The notes: a model not told the origin generated them from the letters alone. A stretch of 64,000 nucleotides of DNA from Henriciella sp. (GCA_012960415.1 DUBH01000021.1:1-64000); one strand, 5' to 3'; counted from the first letter of the stretch, positions 46,085 to 54,288 are shown. Translations and numbers: made by a program.

Positions 46085-46098
46085 CTCTTTGCAAAGAG
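46085..46098. promoter_or_regulatory. CTCTTTGCAAAGAG palindrome before flgB
   Basis: A perfect 14-bp palindrome lies 23-36 bp before the flgB ATG, immediately next to a GTTAAC. It may be an operator or a leader hairpin. Confidence 0.4.
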
Positions 46099-46111
46099 TG
46101 CCGGGCTACGT

Positions 46112-46126
46112 TGAATAAAAGGTTAA
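46112..46126. promoter_or_regulatory. CtrA-like site between flgB and fliI
   Basis: On the flgB strand the sequence is TTAA-CCTTTTA-TTCA, followed by AC. That matches the TTAA-N7-TTAA(C) CtrA box at seven of eight positions. In Caulobacter CtrA turns on early flagellar operons directly. It lies about 50 bp before flgB and 26 bp before fliI. Confidence 0.5.
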
Positions 46127-46151
46127 TGAAAAGCGAGATTCTGTTTACGTA

Positions 46152-47519
46152 ATGCAGTCAGCACGCGCACAGACACATGAACTCGTCCGCATCTGGGGCC
46201 GCGTCAGCGATGTCAGCCCCGGCAATGTTGGCATTACGGGCGTCAGCGCCCATGCAGGGCTTGGCAATGAAGTCGAGATCCAGACCCAGAGCGGCGCGGC
46301 CGTGCGCGGCGAGATCCTGAACATTACCGAAGATCGCGTCACCGCCCTCCTATTCGACGAGTCCGACGAAGTCCGCATTGGCGACCGCGCCTATATCGAC
46401 CGGGAAGCGTCTGTCTCGCCCGGTGACCACTGGATTGGCCGGATCATCAATTATCGCGGCGAGATCGTCGACACGGAGAATGGCGCGCCCGAAACCCTGC
46501 CCAGCAGCCTGATGCGCAAGAAGCTGATTTCCAAGGCGCCGCCGAGCCATGTGCGCAAGGCCCTCGGGCCGCGCCTCAATACAGGGCTGATGATTACAGA
46601 CACCGCCATCCCGATCTGCCAGGGCCAGAGGCTTGGCCTGTTTGCAGGCTCAGGCGTCGGCAAGTCGACCTTGCTTGGCGCGCTCGCAAACGGAGTTCAG
46701 GCCGACCGCATCGTCATCGCCCTCATCGGGGAACGCTCCCGCGAACTCAATGAGTTTGCGAAGGTCACCCTACCTGCAGAAGCGCGCGCAAAGTCCGTCA
46801 TCGTGACCGCGACCGCCAGTGAACCGCCGGGTGCCAAGAAGCGCGCGGCCTATTGCGCCATGGCGGCGGCCGAGCACTTCCGCGATCAGGGCCACCACAC
46901 GCTGCTGCTCTTTGATTCGATCACCCGCTTTGCAGAGGCGCACCGCGAAGTCGCGCTGGTCGGCGGCGAAGCGCCTGCGTTGCATGCCTTCCCGCCATCG
47001 ACCGTCCGCACGATCGCCGAGCTTGCTGAACGCGCTGGCCCCGGACCGGAAGGCAAGGGCGACATCACGGCGATCTTCTCGGTCCTCGTCGCCGGGTCTG
47101 ACATGGAAGAGCCCGTCGCTGACATGATCCGCGGTATTCTCGACGGCCACATCGTTCTCTCGCGCGATATTGCAGAGCGTGGGCGCTATCCGGCGATCGA
47201 CGTCCTGAAATCAGTATCCCGCGCCCTGCCACGCGCAGCCTCTCCCGAAGAGAATGTGTTGCTCGCCGAGTACCGCCGGAATCTTGCGCTTTATGAAGAG
47301 CTGGCACCCATGGTTCGTGCCAACCTCTATGCGCGCGGCAAGGATTTGGCGGGCGACCGGGCCATCGACCTTTTCCCTTCGCTCGATGGGTTCGTGTCAG
47401 AACGGCATGAGGGCGATACCCAGGCCGCTTATGTGCGACTGGCTGAACTGCTGAGTGCTGGTCTGATGCAGGAACCGCCGCAGGACGTAGCGCCTCCGAA
47501 GGCGCCAAAGCCGCGCTAG
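46152..47519 (+). CDS. fliI: Flagellar export ATPase FliI
   Basis: The 455-residue F1-beta-like ATPase powers loading of flagellar export substrates. The Walker A loop is GSGVGKST (166-173), with GERSRELNEF and the Walker B region HTLLLFDSITRFAEAHRE downstream. It is alone on the plus strand and divergent from flgB. Its stop codon TAG shares a CTAG with the stop of the convergent DUF1217 gene. The usual downstream partner fliJ is absent here; a FliJ-like ORF is 5 kb away. Confidence 0.97.
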   Translation: MQSARAQTHELVRIWGRVSDVSPGNVGITGVSAHAGLGNEVEIQTQSGAAVRGEILNITEDRVTALLFDESDEVRIGDRAYIDREASVSPGDHWIGRIINYRGEIVDTENGAPETLPSSLMRKKLISKAPPSHVRKALGPRLNTGLMITDTAIPICQGQRLGLFAGSGVGKSTLLGALANGVQADRIVIALIGERSRELNEFAKVTLPAEARAKSVIVTATASEPPGAKKRAAYCAMAAAEHFRDQGHHTLLLFDSITRFAEAHREVALVGGEAPALHAFPPSTVRTIAELAERAGPGPEGKGDITAIFSVLVAGSDMEEPVADMIRGILDGHIVLSRDIAERGRYPAIDVLKSVSRALPRAASPEENVLLAEYRRNLALYEELAPMVRANLYARGKDLAGDRAIDLFPSLDGFVSERHEGDTQAAYVRLAELLSAGLMQEPPQDVAPPKAPKPR

Positions 47520-48349
47520 AGCAAGCTTAAAAAGAGGTTCTGACTGGCGATTGCGCCGAAGCCCTGCCCGCCGCCGAGCAGTGTAAGGGCGGTATAGCCG
47601 GGGGTCATTGCGGACGGGCCATTATTGACCTTTTCCATCACATGAAACCGGCGGATGACCGCATTCACATTGTCCGGATCCGTCAGCTGCGACAGGTCAG
47701 AAATGCCAAACGAAGAGCGCAGCTTGTCGCGCAGGATTTCGGCCTGCTTTTCAATCGGCTGTTTGGAAAGATCCGATGGAAGGTTGAGTGCCGTTTCCAG
47801 CACTGCCTTTACGGGCGGATTGCCGAGGATGCGGTAGGCAATTGCGTCGTTCGATGAGCCCGTGCCTGCAATATCGACGATCTTCTGCTGATAGTTCAGG
47901 CTGAGGCGCATATTCTCATCGACATCGCCAACAGCGATGCGGAAGGCCGCCGTTTCAAAATTCTCCCCCAGCTGCTCGATCTTGTCGGCAGCGAGCGACA
48001 GCGTGCCGTCTTCGAAAGCAAAAGTCTGGGCAAACTTGGTATAAGCGGGGTTGTTCAGACGCTCGAGAAAGGTGCTGTCCGGTGTAGCCGCTTCTTCCAG
48101 AACCTTGCGGATGAACCCGCCCTTCCATTCCTCGCCGCCAAGGTCGAAAGCCGTCATGGTCACACGCAGGAGCCGCCGGTCCGACATGAAATCGTCCAGC
48201 GACACCGGCTTTGACAGCTTCTCGGTCATATAGGAGCGGTCATTCTTGACGCTCGCGCTATCCGAAAATGTTTCAAGCTGACGGTTGTAGGTGGACTGGA
48301 GAAAGCTCCAGCCGGCCAGGCCCGACATGGGGATCGCTAGCTGCACCAT
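47516..48349 (-). CDS. DUF1217 flagellar-cluster protein
   Basis: The 277-residue protein matches the DUF1217 family found in alphaproteobacterial flagellar clusters: N-terminal GLAGWSFLQSTYNRQLETFSDSASVKND, then LRVTMTAFDLGGEEWKGGFIRKVLEEA and a helical C-terminal half. No signal peptide or membrane helix is seen. Its role is not established; position after flaF-flbT suggests filament export or assembly. It lies 6 bp past flbT. Confidence 0.85.
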   Translation of the reverse strand: MVQLAIPMSGLAGWSFLQSTYNRQLETFSDSASVKNDRSYMTEKLSKPVSLDDFMSDRRLLRVTMTAFDLGGEEWKGGFIRKVLEEAATPDSTFLERLNNPAYTKFAQTFAFEDGTLSLAADKIEQLGENFETAAFRIAVGDVDENMRLSLNYQQKIVDIAGTGSSNDAIAYRILGNPPVKAVLETALNLPSDLSKQPIEKQAEILRDKLRSSFGISDLSQLTDPDNVNAVIRRFHVMEKVNNGPSAMTPGYTALTLLGGGQGFGAIASQNLFLSLL

Positions 48350-48355
48350 CGCGTA

Positions 48356-48796
48356 TCAGGCCACCTTCGCCTGTTGCGGTTCGGTCATCGCATTCTTCAG
48401 GTGAGCGTGACGGAAAAGCTCGGCTTCCAGCTCGACCAGATTGCGCATGTGACAGAGCGCGGAATAGTGATTGCCCCGGCGCAGCATCTGGCGAAGCTGC
48501 GGGATCGCCTGCGGGTCGATGCCGCGGAAGACGTCTTCCAGGCTGTCGATTTCACGGAAAAGCGCTGGCAGGACGTTGTCCTCTTCAAGATCGCCCGTGA
48601 TCAGCAGCTGGATGGCGTAGTAAACCTGTTTGACGGGGGTGTTCACCTCGTCAGGGCGCAGTGCATCGCGGCAGCGCAGGACGCGCGCGTTTGCGTCAGC
48701 AATTCTCAGGCTCGAAGGTTTGTCGCCATTTTCCAGCAGGGCGCCGTTGATGACGACTTTCTCGCCAGCGGCGAGCTTCAGTATCAGTCCGGACAT
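48356..48796 (-). CDS. flbT: Flagellin mRNA regulator FlbT
   Basis: FlbT represses flagellin synthesis by binding the flagellin mRNA leader in Caulobacter. The 146-residue protein starts SGLILKLAAGEKVVINGALLENGDKPSSL, has DVFRGIDPQAIPQLRQMLRRGNHYSAL and a helical C-terminus, all as in the family. It is directly adjacent to flaF and downstream of flagellin, so control can be tied to flagellin export. Confidence 0.95.
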   Translation of the reverse strand: MSGLILKLAAGEKVVINGALLENGDKPSSLRIADANARVLRCRDALRPDEVNTPVKQVYYAIQLLITGDLEEDNVLPALFREIDSLEDVFRGIDPQAIPQLRQMLRRGNHYSALCHMRNLVELEAELFRHAHLKNAMTEPQQAKVA

Positions 48797-49186
48797 TTAG
48801 GTAGCAGTCTCCATCTGGCTGGGGCCAACTTCGCCAGAAAGCCCCTTCATTATCGTTTCGTTGATCTCGACAAGATCAGAGATGTCGGTATCGCCCGCGA
48901 GCACCTGATAGCTGACGCGGCGCACCATTTCGGCGAGCGTCAGAAGGTTGGTGCGGAGGCTGTCGTCGAGCCCGTTTTCGGGGCTGACAAGATCCACGGA
49001 AAGAAGATGCCAGAGTTGGAGGTTGCGATCGATCGCATCTGCCCAAACGGCAGGAAGCGGCGCATCCTGCACCGCCACATCCTTGAGAGCGTTCGTAATT
49101 TCGCTGAACAGGGCAAGTTCGATCTGCTTGTCAGAAGCCGTGCGGCTGGTGACCGTGCTGTATGCCTTGTGCGCCAAATTATGCAT
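48797..49186 (-). CDS. flaF: Flagellin assembly/regulatory protein FlaF
   Basis: The 129-residue helical protein starts MHNLAHKAYSTVTSRTASDKQIELALFSEIT and has DRNLQLWHLLSVDLVSPENGLDDSLR, typical of FlaF. In Caulobacter FlaF is needed for flagellin translation and secretion and works with FlbT. It follows the flagellin gene across a terminator-like hairpin. Confidence 0.94.
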   Translation of the reverse strand: MHNLAHKAYSTVTSRTASDKQIELALFSEITNALKDVAVQDAPLPAVWADAIDRNLQLWHLLSVDLVSPENGLDDSLRTNLLTLAEMVRRVSYQVLAGDTDISDLVEINETIMKGLSGEVGPSQMETAT

Positions 49187-49215
49187 GTGCCCTCACTCGT
49201 AACTGGTAGGTGAAA

Positions 49216-49239
49216 CCGGGCGCCCCAAGGGACGCCCGG
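49216..49239 (-). terminator. Hairpin between flagellin and flaF
   Basis: Stem CCGGGCG / CGCCCGG with a 10-nt loop lies 17-40 bp past the flagellin stop; on the minus strand TTTCA follows. It is a partial terminator that would lower flaF-flbT relative to flagellin. Confidence 0.6.
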
Positions 49240-49255
49240 CCTCAATTCATCGTCC

Positions 49256-50833
49256 TTAACGGAACAGTGACAGCAGGGTCTGTGGTGCGCTGTTCGCGAT
49301 CGAAAGCGCCTGGACACCAAGCTGTTGCTGAACCTGCAGAGCCTGCAGTTTTGCAGATGCTGCTTCGATATCCGCATCGACCATGGCGCCGATACCTGAC
49401 TTCATCGAGTCGACCAGGTTCTGAACGAACTCCGTCTGGCCTTCGATCTGCTTCTGAGCCGAACCGAAGGTGGTCGCTGCCGTGATCGCCTTGTTGAGAA
49501 GGGTCTCGATTGAGGTCAGGGCCGCGGTTGCGCCGGTGGAGTCAGACACATCGATGTCAGCAAGGGCACCAAGGCCGCCAGCTGCGACTGCGACGTTGGT
49601 TGCACCAAGGTCGGAGATGCCGACCACTGCGTTGCCGCCGGTTGCCGTCAGGGTCAGGGTTGCGTCGCCCGTTGCCGGATCATCTGCTTCACCAACAGTG
49701 ACAACAAGGTTATCGATGCTCTCGCCATCGAGCGCGTCTTTCAGGCCTGCGGCAACCTCATTGATCGTGTCGCCTTCAAGAGCGGTGTAGCTTACGCCAC
49801 CCACGCTGAAAGTATCGCCGGTCGAAATCGTGCCACCCTTGATGGTCACTTCAATCGAGTCGTCTTCGTCGATCTGGGACTGCTCGAACGTGGTGGAAAC
49901 AGTTGACTGAACGAAGGTGACGGCGCCACCAGTCGCTTCAATGGTCAGCGTGGAGTCATCGGCCGCAGTCGCGCCGTCAGAGCCGCCAAGCGTACCCAGG
50001 TTGACATTGGTCGGCGTGGCATCGGTGATTGCGTCACGCAGCTTACCAGCGATCGTTGCCGAAGTATCGCCATCTTCAGCCGTGACAGTAATGTCCTCGC
50101 CACCGATGGTAAATTCAAACTTGTCCCCAGCATTGATCGTGCCGCCTTTGATGGTCAGCGTTGCAGTATCGTCCTGTGAGATCTCGTCGCCAGTGTTACC
50201 AGCAACCGTGATCGTGCCTGGGTCGCCTGGATCCTTAGCGACATCGGAAGTTGTAGCGCTGTCCTCAGTGGACAGGTAACCTGCGTCAGTTGCTTCTTTG
50301 GCGGCTTCGTCGACAGCAGCCGTGGCCTGAAGGTCAACGCGGGAAACGTTGATGAAGGCTGGTGCAACGGCACCTGTGCCGTCGCGGTCAAGCGAAGCGA
50401 GGACTTTCAGGTCGTCGGTGCCCTTGAGCAGGTTCTGACCGTTCATCTGTGCGCCGTTGACGATGTTCGTGATCGTCGAACGGATAGCAGCAACGTCTTT
50501 CTGGATCTTCGCGCGGTCGCTGTCGTTGAGGTCCTGCTGGGCGTCAACGATCAGGTTCTTCATGTCCTGAAGGAGGCTGGTGATCTGCTCGGAAGAAGCG
50601 CGCGCAACACCAACGGTTGCGGAGCCCTTGTTGAGCGAAGACGAGATTTGTTCGAAGCTTGCGGCGTCGGTCGACATCACGGTCGAGATGGCCCAGACGG
50701 AAGCGTTGTCTTTTGCAGACGCAACCTTCTTACCCGTCGAGATTTCGTTCTGAACGGATTCGAGATTGCGGTTGATGTTGCGCAGGGTTTCGAGCGCAAC
50801 CATCGAGCTATTGTTCGTAAGAATACTGGACAT
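49256..50833 (-). CDS. Flagellin with a two-repeat central insertion
   Basis: Filament subunit of 525 residues, much longer than the roughly 275 residues of Caulobacter flagellins. The D0/D1 N-terminal domain (1-140; NNSSMVALETLRNINRNLESVQNEISTGKKV) and C-terminal domain (about 430-525; QQQLGVQALSIANSAPQTLLSLFR) are canonical. The middle (about 150-425) is a Gly/Thr/Asp-rich insertion with two imperfect repeats of about 90 residues. No cysteine is seen. Export and filament packing rely on the ends; the middle will be exposed on the filament surface. It is controlled by nearby flaF and flbT. Confidence 0.95.
   Translation of the reverse strand: MSSILTNNSSMVALETLRNINRNLESVQNEISTGKKVASAKDNASVWAISTVMSTDAASFEQISSSLNKGSATVGVARASSEQITSLLQDMKNLIVDAQQDLNDSDRAKIQKDVAAIRSTITNIVNGAQMNGQNLLKGTDDLKVLASLDRDGTGAVAPAFINVSRVDLQATAAVDEAAKEATDAGYLSTEDSATTSDVAKDPGDPGTITVAGNTGDEISQDDTATLTIKGGTINAGDKFEFTIGGEDITVTAEDGDTSATIAGKLRDAITDATPTNVNLGTLGGSDGATAADDSTLTIEATGGAVTFVQSTVSTTFEQSQIDEDDSIEVTIKGGTISTGDTFSVGGVSYTALEGDTINEVAAGLKDALDGESIDNLVVTVGEADDPATGDATLTLTATGGNAVVGISDLGATNVAVAAGGLGALADIDVSDSTGATAALTSIETLLNKAITAATTFGSAQKQIEGQTEFVQNLVDSMKSGIGAMVDADIEAASAKLQALQVQQQLGVQALSIANSAPQTLLSLFR
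49598..50170 (-). repeat. Two ~90-residue tandem repeats in flagellin
   Basis: Residues 222-312 (TLTIKGGTINAGDKF ... GDTSATIAGKLRDAI ... STLTIEATGG) and 324-412 (EVTIKGGTISTGDTF ... GDTINEVAAGLKDAL ... TLTLTATGG) are clear internal repeats. They probably form stacked beta domains (D2/D3) outside the filament core. Confidence 0.8.
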
Positions 50834-50848
50834 CAGTTATCCCCTTTT

Positions 50849-50890
50849 AAGTTCCAGATCGAGCCGGTGAGACCCGACCTCGAAGTTCCA
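50849..50890 (-). promoter_or_regulatory. Flagellin mRNA leader: hairpin between direct repeats
   Basis: In the minus-strand leader, two copies of TGGAACTT (50890-50883 and 50856-50849) flank an imperfect stem CGAG-CGG / CCG-CTCG (50882-50860). It ends 16 bp before the ATG and its AGGGG. This is a candidate target for FlbT, which acts on the flagellin mRNA leader in Caulobacter. The rest of 50891-50983 shows no sigma-54 -24/-12 site. Confidence 0.45.
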
Positions 50891-50983
50891 ACTCATGTCA
50901 TCCTGACAGCAGGTATTTGTCCTGAACCAATCTTGGTTATGAGCCCTGATTACCGGACACTCATGGACAATCGGTTAACTGGC

Positions 50984-51367
50984 TCACGCTTTTTTTGCGT
51001 ACCCACCAGTTGCCTTGGAGAACGCTGTTTTTTCCCCAGCCGCGGTGTAGGCGCCGACATAGGATTGGGCATTAGAATCGCTCACGCGCGTTACAGCCTG
51101 GCCGACGCCATTTCGTACAGCTGAAAAGAGGTCGGCATTCTCTGTCGCCAGCGTGACGATGCGCTCCATGCGGACTTTTACATCAGGTACATCGCGCAGG
51201 CGCGCAGGGTCGGCAACGAGTACATCGAAGGCCTGCATAGCCTCCATCTTTGGTTGAAGCAGGCCGCTCGCCTTGCCCGCCTTCCCTGCCTTGAGCGCTT
51301 CATGCTCTGCTTCAAGAATGTCGAGCAGATTCGTCAATACAGATTCCGGGGTGGCCTGCGCGCTCAT
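50984..51367 (-). CDS. flgN: FlgN-like hook-junction chaperone
   Basis: The 127-residue helical protein starts with SVLTNLLDILEAEHEALKAGKAG, the long helix of FlgN that binds FlgK and FlgL. Its C-terminal region (NGVGQAVTRVSDSNAQSYVGAYTAAGEKT) is like alphaproteobacterial FlgN. The first base overlaps the last of flgJ. Assignment is by pattern and context. Confidence 0.72.
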   Translation of the reverse strand: MSAQATPESVLTNLLDILEAEHEALKAGKAGKASGLLQPKMEAMQAFDVLVADPARLRDVPDVKVRMERIVTLATENADLFSAVRNGVGQAVTRVSDSNAQSYVGAYTAAGEKTAFSKATGGYAKKA

Positions 51368-51810
51368 CAGGTCTCTCCAACGTTTCTGGACATCTCATAA
51401 GCCTCGACCGCACGGTCGACGGCCCTGAAGCCGAGCGGGTGCTTTTCGGCCAGATCCTTGGCGATGGCCTCAACGGCAAACTGGGTGAATGCAGCTGCGC
51501 CTTCGCCGCCAACGCTGGAGAATGCTTCTTCAAGACCGGTATGCCGGAGCATTTCAGCCCACAGCATCTGCTCAAAGCGGATATTCAGCTCTGCATTTCG
51601 ATCGCTCGAGGCTGGCGCACTGACTGTCTGCGCCGCTGGCGCACGAACGGGTTGCACAGGGGGCGTATAAGAAGACGCAGCTGGCGATGTCGCTGTCGGC
51701 TGGGCCGGTTGAGGCGTGCGCGAGGATGGTAGCGGCGGCGGAGCAGCCGCCTTGCGTCTTGCTGGCGCAAGCTGGTCCGCATTCGGCGTCAGTACTTTAA
51801 GAGGGATCAT
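51367..51810 (-). CDS. flgJ: Rod-binding protein, FlgJ N-domain type
   Basis: The 147-residue protein has a Pro/Ala-rich N-terminal part (about 15-65) and the rod-binding domain (about 70-145; RFEQMLWAEMLRHTGLEEAF ... DRAVEAYEMSRN). It lacks the C-terminal muramidase of enterobacterial FlgJ, as is usual in alphaproteobacteria (also called CheL). It caps the growing rod. Its promoter region is shared with fliK. Confidence 0.85.
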   Translation of the reverse strand: MIPLKVLTPNADQLAPARRKAAAPPPLPSSRTPQPAQPTATSPAASSYTPPVQPVRAPAAQTVSAPASSDRNAELNIRFEQMLWAEMLRHTGLEEAFSSVGGEGAAAFTQFAVEAIAKDLAEKHPLGFRAVDRAVEAYEMSRNVGET

Positions 51811-51871
51811 ATTCTGCCTCCCTTCGATCAGCGCACCCGCTTGGCGGGCGGCAAGGATTTTTCTGCCAGCG

Positions 51872-51934
51872 TTAAATCCGCTTTTACCTGTGGTGAGGCA
51901 GATTTGGTTAAGAGAGCGCTAATCAGAGTTAACC
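51872..51934. promoter_or_regulatory. CtrA-like sites between flgJ and fliK
   Basis: Three TTAA boxes occur in 63 bp: TTAA-ATCCGCT-TTTA-CC (51872-51888), TTAA-GAGAGCG-CTAA (51908-51922) and TTAACC (51929-51934). The first two match the TTAA-N7-TTAA plan at seven of eight bases. They lie 12-74 bp before fliK and 62 bp before flgJ. Confidence 0.5.
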
Positions 51935-51945
51935 AAGGACACTGA

Positions 51946-53517
51946 ATGCCCGCATCCATTGGACCATTGGGCCCACTCCTGGCCGAACCGGCGCAATCGC
52001 GCAGTGAGCCTTCTGAGCCGGGCCGCGGCACTGCTTTCGCTAAAATCCTTGAAACGTCGGGCCGCGCTGGGAACGCTTCTGCGGAAGAAGAGCGCGATCA
52101 GTCTGACAGATCTGGCAATACTGCGGCGCTTGCCTTCTCTGCGACCACGCATGTGGCAACAGAAGATACCCCGGCTGAGGACACTGACGCGCCTGTCGAG
52201 GAGACTGCGGAAACCGCTGAACTCGTGAGCGGCGTTGCCCCGCAAGTTCCTGCCACGGCGAACATGGCTGATGCGGACGCTGAAGATATAGCCGAGGGCG
52301 ATAGGCCGGCTGGAGAAGCCCTGACAAGCGAAGCTGCGGCACCAAAGACGGTCGCAGCGACGGCAGAGCTCCCGGCACAAAACGTTGACAGCGTTGAGAC
52401 CACTGACAGTCTCCTTGCCAAATCAGACGCTGAAGCTGCCCATGCGGCACGCTCTTCTTCCATCGAAGCCGACACAGCATTGAATGATGACGCGACTGGC
52501 GATGCGAAAGCCCAACCCGCTCCGGTTGAGCCGGATGCCACGGACATCGGCACCGTGAGCCAGACGGCAACCGGAGACGTCGAAGCCACTGACATCGACG
52601 CGGAGAAGTTTGCCGAGCTCAAAGCCGAGAAGGCCGAGCGCCGCGACAATGCCGCCGCGATTGACGCCCAGCTTAAGAGCAATGAGGCACCGGGCCGTCC
52701 TGACCTCGTCATGGCCTCGCTGAATCCAGCTGCAAAGACAGAAGACCGCGAGGCGGGCCGTCTGAAGGACATTCCAGCGGCTGGCTTACCGGAACGCGCT
52801 GCACGCGCCGAAGCCATGGCAGCCAGCACGCCGCGCATGGAGCGGCCTGATACACAGCCGAGTATAACGATCCCGCAGGTTGCCGCTGACAATATGATGG
52901 AGAGCGCGTCTTTCCTGAGCGGCGGTCTTGAGATCACTGCGCAGGCAACGGATGCAGGTGATACCGGCAAGCAGGCCGCGACCCTCTCGCTTGCCGCAGG
53001 TGCAGCACCAGCGGCCGCCCCCATCGCTGCAACGACGCCCGCCGCGAATGCACCCGCCTTTGGTGCGATGATGGCGCCTATGCAGGCGACCGTCGTCGCT
53101 GCGCCTCAGGAAATCGTGGACATCGTCACCAACAAGCTGGCTGGCGGCGACAAACCCGACCGTATCCTGGTTCAGCTGGACCCGCCCGAACTTGGGCGTG
53201 TGTCGATCGAGTTCAAATTCGATGCGCAGGGCCTTCAGCAGGTCGCAGTGCGCGCCGATACACCAGAGGCCATGAAACAGCTACGCCTGCTGCACTTTGA
53301 TCTCGTCCAGTCGCTGGAACAGCATGGGCTGTCGGCACGCGACATGACTTTCAGCGAAGGCTCGGCCAACGGGTCACAGAACCAGCAGCCAGCCGACTTT
53401 ATCGACTACACCAACATTGCAGATGACGACGCCGCATCGATGCCGCCCCCTGCAATGCTGCAGACGCGCCGCGCCCCCATCACGATCGGGGCGAGCGGCC
53501 TGAACATCAAACTCTAG
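51946..53517 (+). CDS. fliK: Flagellar hook-length control protein FliK
   Basis: FliK is the secreted ruler that makes FlhB switch substrates when the hook is long enough. The 523-residue protein has a long, low-complexity N-terminal and middle part rich in Ala, Glu, Asp and Thr (about 20-370) and a compact C-terminal Flg_hook domain (about 385-480; ILVQLDPPELGRVSIEFKFD, QLRLLHFDLVQSLEQHGLSARD), which contacts FlhB. The length is usual. It is 15 bp upstream of flgD. Confidence 0.92.
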   Translation: MPASIGPLGPLLAEPAQSRSEPSEPGRGTAFAKILETSGRAGNASAEEERDQSDRSGNTAALAFSATTHVATEDTPAEDTDAPVEETAETAELVSGVAPQVPATANMADADAEDIAEGDRPAGEALTSEAAAPKTVAATAELPAQNVDSVETTDSLLAKSDAEAAHAARSSSIEADTALNDDATGDAKAQPAPVEPDATDIGTVSQTATGDVEATDIDAEKFAELKAEKAERRDNAAAIDAQLKSNEAPGRPDLVMASLNPAAKTEDREAGRLKDIPAAGLPERAARAEAMAASTPRMERPDTQPSITIPQVAADNMMESASFLSGGLEITAQATDAGDTGKQAATLSLAAGAAPAAAPIAATTPAANAPAFGAMMAPMQATVVAAPQEIVDIVTNKLAGGDKPDRILVQLDPPELGRVSIEFKFDAQGLQQVAVRADTPEAMKQLRLLHFDLVQSLEQHGLSARDMTFSEGSANGSQNQQPADFIDYTNIADDDAASMPPPAMLQTRRAPITIGASGLNIKL

Positions 53518-53532
53518 GAAGGAGTTTAGGAA

Positions 53533-54234
53533 ATGAGCGTTATCAACGCAGCGCAGGCGACCCAGATCGCCCAGTCGGCGCAGAACACCCAGTCTGGTCA
53601 GGCGACGGGTTCGCAGGCCAATGAGAGCGGAAGCACCCAGTTCGTTGGCGAGGAGTTCAACAACTTCCTCAAGCTTCTGACTGCGCAGCTGCGCCACCAG
53701 GACCCGCTTTCGCCTCTCGATTCGACGCAGTTCGTCGAACAGCTCGCCTCCTTCTCGACGCTGGAGCAGCAGGTGCAATCGAATACCAGCTTGAAGAGTA
53801 TGGCCAGCATGATTGGCGACCTGCATTCCATGTTCGCCAGCGAATGGCTCGGGCAGACGGTGACAGTCGAGTCCTCATGGGTGCCCTATTCCGGCGACCA
53901 GGTCGATTTCTCTTTTGACGCACCGAACGAAGCGACTGCCGCTGTGCTCACAATCGCAAATTCGGCCGGCGAAGCCGTATATAGCGACCGCCTCACGATT
54001 GATGATGAGCGTAAGAGCTGGGATGGCCGCTTCTCGAATGGCGGCGCTGCGGCGTCTGGTGAGATCTACCAGTTCGGCATCGACCTTTATGCAGGTGACA
54101 CCTTCCTTGGCACAGTCGCCCCACAGGTACTGACCAAGGTAACTGACGTCGGCACGGAAAACGGTGAGCTGCGCATTGGCACTTCATCGAGCCTTTCAGG
54201 TGACCTCGGCCAGGTTCGCCGCGTCACCGAATAG
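53533..54234 (+). CDS. flgD: Flagellar hook capping protein FlgD
   Basis: FlgD is the scaffold under which hook subunits polymerise. The 233-residue protein has the family N-terminal motif FLKLLTAQLRHQDPLSPLDSTQFVEQLASFSTLEQQ (about 38-75) and a C-terminal part with FLIG and Tudor-like folds (WDGRFSNGGAAASGEIYQFGI). A GGAAGGAG precedes the ATG. It is co-transcribed with fliK. Confidence 0.96.
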   Translation: MSVINAAQATQIAQSAQNTQSGQATGSQANESGSTQFVGEEFNNFLKLLTAQLRHQDPLSPLDSTQFVEQLASFSTLEQQVQSNTSLKSMASMIGDLHSMFASEWLGQTVTVESSWVPYSGDQVDFSFDAPNEATAAVLTIANSAGEAVYSDRLTIDDERKSWDGRFSNGGAAASGEIYQFGIDLYAGDTFLGTVAPQVLTKVTDVGTENGELRIGTSSSLSGDLGQVRRVTE

Positions 54235-54263
54235 GCATCAACTTTTCAGGAATTCAGCTTACG

Positions 54264-54288
54264 AAGCAGCGCACTAGATGTGCTGCTT
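54264..54288. terminator. Bidirectional hairpin at the flgD/fliL junction
   Basis: AAGCAG-(CG)-CAC / GTG-CTGCTT with a 5-nt loop spans the fliL stop codon; TTTG follows on plus. It is the only hairpin between these convergent operons. Confidence 0.4.

Noticed and set aside
50834..50983. Sigma-54 promoter before flagellin
   Set aside because: No TGGCAC-N5-TTGC-like -24/-12 pair could be found in this region or before flgE.
52098..53024. 308-codon minus frame inside fliK
   Set aside because: Low-complexity Ser/Ala reflection of the FliK repeats; fliK has a conserved C-terminal domain in the plus frame.
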